DNA of 8,021 nucleotides, taken from the NCBI GenBank assembly GCA_964647785.1, contig CAZYJD010000088.1:1-8021 (forward strand). The letters are read 5' to 3'. Below are positions 1 to 5,418 of the stretch, piece by piece; the first letter of the stretch is position 1; every line of letters begins with the position of its first letter. The translations under genes and the position numbers were made by a program. The notes under the pieces were generated by a model, which searched no databases, was not told where the DNA came from, and saw only the letters and a list, made by a program, of their open reading frames with translations. The stretch is from CAZYJD01 sp964647785. GTDB taxonomy: Bacteria > Bacteroidota > Bacteroidia > NS11-12g > UBA9320.

Positions 1-14
1 ATTGCGCATCCGTA

Positions 15-74
15 CGTTCTTTTTTTCCCGCTCACTCAAAGCTGGCGCTTTGGTTCGCGGATAAAAAAAGAACG
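15..74. repeat. Long inverted repeat spanning an A/T-tract pair beside the tRNA terminator
   Basis: A perfect 12-base inverted repeat is visible: cgttcttttttt at 15-26 and aaaaaaagaacg at 63-74. Inside it are the short arms ccgc (28-31) and gcgg (57-60), and at the centre a 6-bp hairpin (caaagc, loop tggc, gctttg) at 37-52. The right arm overlaps the tRNA-Pro terminator, whose T-tract on the minus strand is the complement of 63-69. The T-tract at 20-26 is suitably placed to end transcripts arriving on the plus strand from outside the window. The pair may therefore be two terminators facing each other. The bases are seen directly; the two-way termination role is inferred. Confidence 0.5.
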
Positions 75-98
75 CCCGTCACTGGCGTGACGGACGTT
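62..98 (-). terminator. Intrinsic terminator downstream of tRNA-Pro
   Basis: Read on the minus strand, a 12-bp stem with one mismatch (arms at 98-87 and 82-71, four-base loop at 86-83) is followed after one C by seven T residues (69-63). A stem rich in G and C next to a T-tract is the classical Rho-independent form. It starts only 7 bases beyond the tRNA discriminator base, so it most likely ends the tRNA-Pro transcript, and also any transcript reading through from the anmK and dehydrogenase genes upstream. Confidence 0.85.
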
Positions 99-105
99 CA
101 CTTTG

Positions 106-180
106 TCGGGGTGACTGGATTCGAACCAGCGACCACACGCCCCCCAGACGTGTACTCTAACCGGGCTGAGCTACACCCCG
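106..180 (-). tRNA. tRNA-Pro (anticodon GGG)
   Basis: The minus strand folds into a complete 75-nt cloverleaf. The acceptor stem is a perfect 7-bp CGGGGTG/CACCCCG. The D arm is GCTC/GAGT with a 10-base loop and a closing G-U pair. The anticodon arm is CACGT/GCGTG around the loop CTGGGGG, giving anticodon GGG at plus positions 143-145. The variable loop has five bases, and the T arm is GCTGG/CCAGT around TTCGAAT. A GGG anticodon reads proline CCC and CCU codons. CCA is not encoded after the discriminator A (position 106), so a CCA-adding enzyme must supply it. The gene lies 38 bases after the dehydrogenase stop codon and is followed at once by an intrinsic terminator. Confidence 0.97.
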
Positions 181-194
181 AACTTTAAGGGCTG

Positions 195-228
195 CAAAAA
201 TAAATATTAAACGCCCAATTATACCAAA
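195..228 (-). promoter_or_regulatory. Candidate Bacteroidota-type promoter for tRNA-Pro
   Basis: On the minus strand, TATTTTTG (plus 202-195) fits the Bacteroidota -7 element TAnnTTTG exactly. TTTG (plus 228-225) stands 22 bases upstream, within the usual spacing for the -33 element of this phylum. Initiation would fall near position 188, leaving a leader of about 8 bases before the mature tRNA end. The -33 element lies inside the last codons of the dehydrogenase gene. The motif match is direct; activity is inferred. Confidence 0.5.
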
Positions 229-1448
229 TCGGTCAGGCTTAATTCAAGTGCCTTGCGGCTAAGCCCAGTGTGTCTCGGATTGAATTGATGCAGGCGCATC
301 ATGCTGCTTTTGATGATGTCTGAAACGTCTTTGATGATGGCCGTATCCAGCAATTGTGCATCTTTTTCCATCAAATAGGCAAACACCCTGGCCATGCCGC
401 AATTGGCAATAAAATCAGGGATAACAGCCATGTTGGCATCGGCATACATGCTGATCGGGCCCATGAAAATCTCTTCGTCTGCAAAGGGAACATTGGCCCC
501 ACAACTCACCACTTCTACGCCACCTTCGATTAAATCATCTACCTGTTCTTTGGTGATCAGTCGGGATGCTGCAGCAGGAATGAATATTTCGGCCCCAAGT
601 TTCCAAATGCGTTCATTGACTTCCTCAAAACTCAGCAACTCTTGCGCGTGCAACTGATTTCCCTCCCTTTGGTTGAATAAGTCGGTAATTTCTTCATAGC
701 TGAATCCCTCTTCTTTGATCAAACCACCTTCGCGGTCGATGATCCCAATAACCGATACCCCATTCTTTGATAAATACCAGGCGGCCGCTGCAGCCACATT
801 GCCCCAGCCTTGAATGATGGCGCGCTTGTGCATCATCATTCCGCCCCATATTTCGTAATAATGGCGAACGGCTTCAGCCACCCCCCAGCCGGTGATCATA
901 TCAGCGATGTTGTACTTTCGCTGCAAGTCCGGGCTGAAGCGCTCATCTGTGATCATGGTGCTGACGCCGGTTTGGAGTCGGCTTACTGCCTGCAACTTTT
1001 CTTCCGGACTGTAATCCTTCATGAAGCCATTTACCACGCCTTCCTGTGGGTGCAATAGGCCCAATTTTGAAGTAATGGGCATCACCTCGGTGTATTTATC
1101 TACGTTCAAATCTCCACCGGTTCCATAATAATGCTTCAGCAAAGGATAAACCGCCTTGTACCATCTTTCCAGAACCCCCTTTTTCCTCGGGTCTTTTGGA
1201 TCGAAATTGATTCCGCTTTTTGCTCCCCCAATGGGTGGACCGCAAACGGTAAATTTCACCTCCATGGTCTTGGCAAGGCTCTCAACTTCGTGTTGATTCA
1301 AACCCTTGCGCATGCGGGTTCCCCCTCCGGCAGCCCCGTTTCTGAGCGAGTTGATGACCACCCAACCTTCGGCCTCGGTTTCAGAATCGCTCCAGTGAAA
1401 TACAATCTCAGGAGCCTTTTTCTCGAATTTCTTTAGCAGTTTTTCCAT
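219..1448 (-). CDS. Glu/Leu/Phe/Val-type NAD(P)-dependent amino-acid dehydrogenase
   Basis: This 409-residue cytoplasmic enzyme should catalyse reversible oxidative deamination of an L-amino acid to the 2-oxo acid and ammonia. The N-terminal substrate domain (about 1-185) has GGGTRM (41-46), Lys65, PPIGGAKSGI (71-80) with the expected catalytic Lys77, and GGDLNV (111-116) with Asp113 at the expected catalytic aspartate. The Rossmann domain begins at about 208 with GWGNVA (214-219) and Asp238 at the end of its second strand, which favours NAD over NADP. Late motifs CGAN (316-319) and PDFIANCG (344-351) match family positions but depart from the common EGAN and LANAGG forms. Length is normal for glutamate dehydrogenases, while GGTRM recalls leucine dehydrogenase, so the substrate is unsettled. 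The ATG follows the anmK stop by 9 bases, which suggests co-transcription and perhaps translational coupling. No Shine-Dalgarno sequence is obvious, as is usual in this phylum. Confidence 0.9.
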   Translation of the reverse strand: MEKLLKKFEKKAPEIVFHWSDSETEAEGWVVINSLRNGAAGGGTRMRKGLNQHEVESLAKTMEVKFTVCGPPIGGAKSGINFDPKDPRKKGVLERWYKAVYPLLKHYYGTGGDLNVDKYTEVMPITSKLGLLHPQEGVVNGFMKDYSPEEKLQAVSRLQTGVSTMITDERFSPDLQRKYNIADMITGWGVAEAVRHYYEIWGGMMMHKRAIIQGWGNVAAAAAWYLSKNGVSVIGIIDREGGLIKEEGFSYEEITDLFNQREGNQLHAQELLSFEEVNERIWKLGAEIFIPAAASRLITKEQVDDLIEGGVEVVSCGANVPFADEEIFMGPISMYADANMAVIPDFIANCGMARVFAYLMEKDAQLLDTAIIKDVSDIIKSSMMRLHQFNPRHTGLSRKALELSLTDLV

Positions 1449-1457
1449 TTATCTAAA

Positions 1458-2555
1458 TCACAGAATATTTGAAAAGTTGCCGTGCAGTGAACCTGAAACA
1501 CTATCGCGTTCAGCTCCTGTAGCACTGGCATATACGTTGCTTTCATTTCGAATACGCAATACACCCAGCAAGGCAAAAATCAATGCCTCCTTGTACATGA
1601 CCACTTCCTCTTCAGGAATGATAATTTCCGCTTCGGTATGTGAGCGCAAATGATCGATCAGGGTTTTATTGAAAGCTCCGCCTCCGGAAACAAATACACG
1701 GGTTAGCGCAGGGTCATCGCCACCAAACTGCTCAATATTGATGGCAATTTGTTCCGCAATGTGATCCACCAAGGTTTTCATTTTGTCTTCCTTGCTGGCC
1801 TCGCTCTCGCGCACCCTGAACCAGAATGCATCGTTGATCCACTCCCTGCCCAAGCTTTTTGGGTAGGGCAATTCGTAGTATTGAATGCTGTTCAAATCTG
1901 AAAGCAAATCGTAATTGATTTGTCCCCTTTCTGCGATGGCGCCTCCTTCATCATAGGTTTGCCCAAATTCACGGGCAATGCGGTTCAGCACAATATTGGC
2001 CGGACAAACATCATAGGCAATTCGCCCTTGTTCGGTTTCTGCAGAAATATTGGCAAACCCTCCCAAATTCAGGCAGATATCGAACTCGCCAAATAACAAT
2101 TGATCGCCAAGACCGGCCAATGGCGCTCCTTCTCCTCCCAGAACCACATCCATGGCGCGGAAATCGCAAACCACCGGAAGGCCTGTGATGGCTGAAATGC
2201 TCGCTCCACTGCCGATTTGGGTGGTGATATTTTCTTCCGGTCGGTGAAAAATGGTATGTCCATGTGAGCTAATCAGATCTATTTCTCCTAACTGATTATG
2301 CTCGATGAATGTATTGATCTGCTGACCAATGAACTCTCCGAAATAGCGGTCTGTTTTGTGAAAAATAATGGCCGATTGGTTGCGCAACTTTGATAAACGT
2401 AAACGCCAGCGCTCATCGTAAGCAATGGTCTCTGCTGCCAGGATTTTATAGTCCCAACGCCCGGTATCTGTTTGAGTTAGTTCGCAGCAGGCCAAGTCTA
2501 GCCCATCCATGGATGTGCCCGACATAACCCCTATCACTTTATATCTATCCTTCAT
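1458..2555 (-). CDS. anmK: Anhydro-N-acetylmuramic acid kinase
   Basis: AnmK uses ATP to cleave the 1,6-anhydro ring of anhydro-N-acetylmuramate and phosphorylate it, giving MurNAc-6-phosphate during peptidoglycan recycling in the cytoplasm. The 365-residue protein is of normal family length and carries the ASKHA-fold motifs in order: GVMSGTSMDGLD (9-20, phosphate loop), SHGHTIFHRP (97-106), DFRAMDVVLGGEGAPL (131-146), NLGGFANIS (163-171), YDVCPAN (181-187), KSLGREW (233-239) and VSGGGAFN (289-296). Asp182 aligns with the catalytic Asp182 I recall for the Pseudomonas enzyme. Two local departures are GPGN to CPAN after the catalytic Asp and Gln to His in the SHGQT motif; both look like lineage variation rather than decay. 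The gene is first in a probable anmK-dehydrogenase unit and diverges from the glycosyltransferase. No murQ etherase, the usual next step, is in the window. Confidence 0.97.
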   Translation of the reverse strand: MKDRYKVIGVMSGTSMDGLDLACCELTQTDTGRWDYKILAAETIAYDERWRLRLSKLRNQSAIIFHKTDRYFGEFIGQQINTFIEHNQLGEIDLISSHGHTIFHRPEENITTQIGSGASISAITGLPVVCDFRAMDVVLGGEGAPLAGLGDQLLFGEFDICLNLGGFANISAETEQGRIAYDVCPANIVLNRIAREFGQTYDEGGAIAERGQINYDLLSDLNSIQYYELPYPKSLGREWINDAFWFRVRESEASKEDKMKTLVDHIAEQIAINIEQFGGDDPALTRVFVSGGGAFNKTLIDHLRSHTEAEIIIPEEEVVMYKEALIFALLGVLRIRNESNVYASATGAERDSVSGSLHGNFSNIL

Positions 2556-2717
2556 ATCGAATTCGTTTTCAAAAGAGTTGGATGCTGCCTCATGTGGAAA
2601 TATTCAATGTTCGAAACATCCAAAGCAGGAAGCAAAGTTAATTCAATTTGTTCAGCTCTATATTTTTGCATTCCTCCAAGAAAGCCGTTCTTTCGGATAG
2701 ATTTGCAAATTAGAGCA
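2556..2717. promoter_or_regulatory. Divergent intergenic region between anmK and the glycosyltransferase
   Basis: These 162 bases separate two divergent start codons. On the minus strand TAACTTTG (plus 2640-2633) and on the plus strand TATTTTTG (2661-2668) both match TAnnTTTG, the Bacteroidota -7 element, and lie almost back to back. A second plus-strand match, TAGATTTG (2698-2705), is very close to the ATG. None has a clear TTG or TTTG at the usual -33 distance, so promoter strength is uncertain. Two small palindromes are present: ATGTT-N3-AACAT at 2607-2619 and ATTTGCAAAT at 2701-2710. Either could be an operator, but neither is long enough to be compelling. An open frame runs through part of the region but shows no protein-like features. 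Confidence 0.4.
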
Positions 2718-3827
2718 ATGCACGCAAGGGTACTTCATATCAGTACACCCCTCAGCTGGAGAGGAGGCGAACAACAACTGGCGTATTTAATGGATGAAAT
2801 GGAGCAAGCGGGACGGGCATTTGCCCTGCTCTGCCCTGAAGGTTCAGTTCTATCACAAAAAATGCAGCAAGGTTCTTTTCCTATTCATTTGTTTAGGAAG
2901 AGAGGGGGAACCGATCCCTTGCTGGCAATGAAGTTGGCCCGTCTTTCAAAATCATATGATCTGCTGCATGCGCATGATGCACAGGCCCATACGGCAGCGG
3001 TTCTTGCCAATGCCTTTTTTGGTGCTCACATACCAGTGGTGTTGAGCAGAAGGGTTGATTTTCCAGTGGCGCAATCCTTTGTTTCGGCATGGAAATACAA
3101 CCACCCCTCGGTGAAACGTATCCTTTGCGTTTCAGACTTCATTGCCAATATGGTGCGTGCGGATGTTAAACGGCCCGAAAGGGTAAGCACTGTTCACTCA
3201 GGGATCGATGTCTCAAGATTCAGTTATCCAAAGAGCAATTTGATTCATGCGGAGCTCGGACTGGATAGTCGCATTAAACTGGTCGGAAATGTTTCGGCTC
3301 TGGCTGATCACAAGGATTATTTCACCTTCCTTAATACCATTCGCCTGCTGATTGGTGCAAGAACAGATGTGCATGCGGTAATCATCGGAACCGGCCCCAT
3401 GGAAGATGAAATCCGCGATTATGCCAAATCGCTCGGCATAAATGACTCGGTTTCATTCATGGGCTTCAAACAAGATTTGGAAAAGTGGTTGCCCTGCCTG
3501 GATGTGCTTTTGTTTCCTTCGAAAACAGAGGGATTGGGAACCAGTGTGTTGGATGCCATGGCATGCGGTGTTCCCGTTGTAGCCAGCAATGCGGGAGGAA
3601 TCCCTGAGCTGATTGAAAACGAGCGAAACGGTTTGATTGCAAATGTGAAAGATACGGAGGGTTTTTTCCGTGCCTGTATGCGCCTGCTTGATGAAGCGGA
3701 ACTCAGAAACAGAATCACAGCAAATGCCTATCAAACAATCCATGAATTTAGTTACCGCGAAATGGCGCGTAAAACCATGGAAACGTATGATCAACTTTTT
3801 AATAAAGCTACCGATTCAGCGAATTGA
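2718..3827 (+). CDS. GT4-like glycosyltransferase (GT-B fold)
   Basis: The 369-residue protein probably transfers a sugar from a nucleotide-sugar donor to a glycan or lipid acceptor at the cytoplasmic side of the inner membrane; donor and acceptor cannot be read from the sequence. The N-terminal Rossmann half begins with RVLHISTPLSWRGGEQQ (4-20), whose GGxE loop is typical of GT4 enzymes, and includes DLLHAHD (81-87) and LCVSDFI (136-142). The linker carries VHSGIDVSRF (159-168). The donor half includes LVGNVSALADHKD (188-200), VIIGTGPMEDE (221-231), VSFMGF (245-250) and FPSKTEGLGTSVLDAMACGVPVV (266-288). The EX7E motif appears as E271-X7-D279, a conservative change. No membrane segment or signal peptide is visible. 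The frame extends 42 codons upstream to 2592, but homology-like sequence starts only at HARVLHIS, so the ATG at 2718 is chosen. The threonine dehydrogenase gene follows after 42 bases and could be co-transcribed. Confidence 0.9.
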   Translation: MHARVLHISTPLSWRGGEQQLAYLMDEMEQAGRAFALLCPEGSVLSQKMQQGSFPIHLFRKRGGTDPLLAMKLARLSKSYDLLHAHDAQAHTAAVLANAFFGAHIPVVLSRRVDFPVAQSFVSAWKYNHPSVKRILCVSDFIANMVRADVKRPERVSTVHSGIDVSRFSYPKSNLIHAELGLDSRIKLVGNVSALADHKDYFTFLNTIRLLIGARTDVHAVIIGTGPMEDEIRDYAKSLGINDSVSFMGFKQDLEKWLPCLDVLLFPSKTEGLGTSVLDAMACGVPVVASNAGGIPELIENERNGLIANVKDTEGFFRACMRLLDEAELRNRITANAYQTIHEFSYREMARKTMETYDQLFNKATDSAN

Positions 3828-3869
3828 GTATGCAGTTTAAGCCTTATTTTCGAAGCCTTTCTAGGCACT

Positions 3870-4838
3870 ATGAATAAACCAAGTATCTTAATTCTCGGAG
3901 CGGGAGGCCAGGTTGGAACGGATCTCACTGATATGCTCAGAGAGCAATACGGACAATCAAATGTCATTTCATCCGATATCCGCGAAGCGGATAAAGAAAC
4001 ACTTGAAAAAGGACCATATGTGAAGTTGGATGTATTGAATGACCAGCAGATTAAAGAAGCCTTTCAAAAATACAAACCCACTCATGTGTACCACCTTGCA
4101 GCTTTATTGTCTGCTACAGCTGAAAAAAATCCAAAATTTGGCTGGGAGCTGAACATGGATGGACTTTTTAAAATATTTGACGCCTGCCTGGAGCATGAAG
4201 TAGAGCGTTTGTTTTGGCCCAGTAGCATAGCCGTTTTTGGCCCCAATACACCTAGAGATCACACCCCTCAATATTGTGTGATGGACCCCAATACCATTTA
4301 TGGCATTAGCAAATTAGCAGGTGAGCGCTATTGCGAATATTATCACAAGCGTTGGGGATTGGATGTGCGCTCTGTTCGTTACCCCGGTCTCATTGGCTGG
4401 AAAGCCTTGCCCGGTGGAGGTACGACCGATTACGCCGTAGAAATCTTTCACGAAGCGCTCAAACACGGGAAGTACACCTCATTTCTGAGCGAGAAAACCA
4501 GTCTGCCCATGATGTATATGGATGATGCCATCAAGGCAACCATTGATATCACCGAGGCCCCGGCTGACCAAATCAAGATCCGAAGCAGCTATAACATTGC
4601 CGGAATGAGTTTTGATCCTGAACAACTGGCTGCTGAAATTCAAAAGCACATTCCTTCATTTGAAATGAGCTATTCCCCCGATCATCGTCAGGCCATAGCC
4701 GATAGCTGGCCTTCCAGCATTGATGATAGTCGCGCTCGAACCGATTGGAACTGGAACCCGCAATATGACACGGCTGCTTTGGTAAAAACCATGCTTGACA
4801 ATCTCCGGCCCATGTTGCAATCCAATTTTGATGGCTAG
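3870..4838 (+). CDS. L-threonine 3-dehydrogenase, SDR (epimerase-like) type
   Basis: This 322-residue extended short-chain dehydrogenase should oxidise L-threonine with NAD+ to 2-amino-3-oxobutyrate, which a CoA ligase (not in the window) splits into glycine and acetyl-CoA. The Rossmann motif GAGGQVG (10-16) and Asp36 after the second strand indicate NAD binding. Ser119 in PSSIAVFG, Tyr144 and Lys148 in YGISK form the catalytic triad. The segment RYPGLIGWKALPGGGTTDYAVEIF (170-193) is the signature that separates SDR-type threonine dehydrogenases from UDP-sugar epimerases; PMMYMDDA follows further on. This family is unrelated to the zinc-dependent Tdh of E. coli. The ATG is preceded by AGG at a plausible distance and by a tiny 4-bp hairpin at 3855-3866. 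The TAG stop overlaps the opposing lptC stop. A UDP-sugar epimerase role beside the glycosyltransferase was considered, but the signature argues against it. Confidence 0.92.
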   Translation: MNKPSILILGAGGQVGTDLTDMLREQYGQSNVISSDIREADKETLEKGPYVKLDVLNDQQIKEAFQKYKPTHVYHLAALLSATAEKNPKFGWELNMDGLFKIFDACLEHEVERLFWPSSIAVFGPNTPRDHTPQYCVMDPNTIYGISKLAGERYCEYYHKRWGLDVRSVRYPGLIGWKALPGGGTTDYAVEIFHEALKHGKYTSFLSEKTSLPMMYMDDAIKATIDITEAPADQIKIRSSYNIAGMSFDPEQLAAEIQKHIPSFEMSYSPDHRQAIADSWPSSIDDSRARTDWNWNPQYDTAALVKTMLDNLRPMLQSNFDG

Positions 4839-5404
4839 CGCTCAGGAATGGTAAACTTACCTTCTGGTTTTTTGATTTTGTAGCGCGAGAAGGTTTCGTT
4901 CGATTCGAACCCCCTGCCGTATAGAATTTCATCTTTGCGCCTGATTTTCACAAACTGATCGGTGTAGATGGTTTTCTTCTTTTGATCCCAGTGAAGTTCT
5001 TCCGTTTCCAGTTCTTCATCATTGATGTTGCGTACTTTCACATTTCTGCGAACCGTAATGATCTTGCTTTTTTCATAGCTTATTCCGTAATCAGCTTTCA
5101 ATGAGCTGTTCACTTTCTCGTTTTCATCATAAAAATAGGCGCGAAGCCCCTTTCGCATTTCTATGTATGGATCATCTTTTTGGGGGTATCGCTCAAGCAG
5201 TGGTGCGTAAATGGTGGCCTTGCGAACAGAAGAATCGGTATAGATGATTTTAACGCCTGTTGCTTTTTCTACAGAAAGGGTGTCTGCTGCAGCATTGTAT
5301 TGTTGGATGGCATCAAGTTTATTCTCGCACGATAAAAAAAATCCGCTGGCCAATATGAGCATTGACCAACGGATATTATTCATGTTTTTCTTAAAACCGG
5401 ACAC
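4835..5404 (-). CDS. lptC: LptC-like LPS-export protein, predicted lipoprotein
   Basis: LptC links the LptB2FG transporter to the periplasmic LptA bridge that carries lipopolysaccharide to the outer membrane. The 189-residue product has a basic start, a hydrophobic stretch (about 14-25) and a lipobox-like FLSC ending at Cys26, so it should be lipid-anchored. After that comes one beta-rich domain of short repeated strands (about 48-185), with GVKIIYTDSS (50-59), an LRAYFYDENEKVNSSLKADY-like stretch (87-106) and KIRRKDEILYGRGFES (153-168), fitting the LptC/LptA beta-jellyroll. The start is GTG at 5404, chosen because AAAGGA lies 4 bases upstream; an ATG at 5383 (7 codons in) has A-rich sequence before it and would also leave a working signal peptide. 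The upstream TPR gene ends 14 bases before the GTG, so the genes are probably co-transcribed. The identity rests on fold-like pattern, size, lipobox and context rather than on a short decisive motif. Confidence 0.8.
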   Translation of the reverse strand: MSGFKKNMNNIRWSMLILASGFFLSCENKLDAIQQYNAAADTLSVEKATGVKIIYTDSSVRKATIYAPLLERYPQKDDPYIEMRKGLRAYFYDENEKVNSSLKADYGISYEKSKIITVRRNVKVRNINDEELETEELHWDQKKKTIYTDQFVKIRRKDEILYGRGFESNETFSRYKIKKPEGKFTIPER

Positions 5405-5418
5405 CTTGTCCTTTCGAT

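Noticed and set aside
394..1436. Plus-strand frames inside the amino-acid dehydrogenase gene
   Set aside because: Shadows on the opposite strand of a strongly conserved enzyme; low-complexity, with no motifs.
2509..2700. 63-codon plus-strand frame across the anmK start and intergenic region
   Set aside because: Overlaps the anmK start region and the divergent promoters; no recognisable motif and no start context.
2592..2717. 42-codon in-frame N-terminal extension of the glycosyltransferase
   Set aside because: It has no GT-like sequence, overlaps the candidate promoters, and family-like sequence begins at the ATG at 2718.
3453..3794. Minus-strand frames of about 100 codons inside the glycosyltransferase
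   Set aside because: Antisense shadows of a well-supported gene, with no domain-like composition.
3855..3866. Small hairpin gcct-ttct-aggc just before the threonine dehydrogenase start, as a regulatory RNA element
   Set aside because: Only 4 bp, which chance explains easily; no wider structure supports a riboswitch or attenuator.
3870..4838. UDP-sugar 4-epimerase working with the adjacent glycosyltransferase
   Set aside because: The YPGLIGWKALPGGGTTDYA segment is characteristic of SDR-type threonine dehydrogenase, not sugar epimerases.
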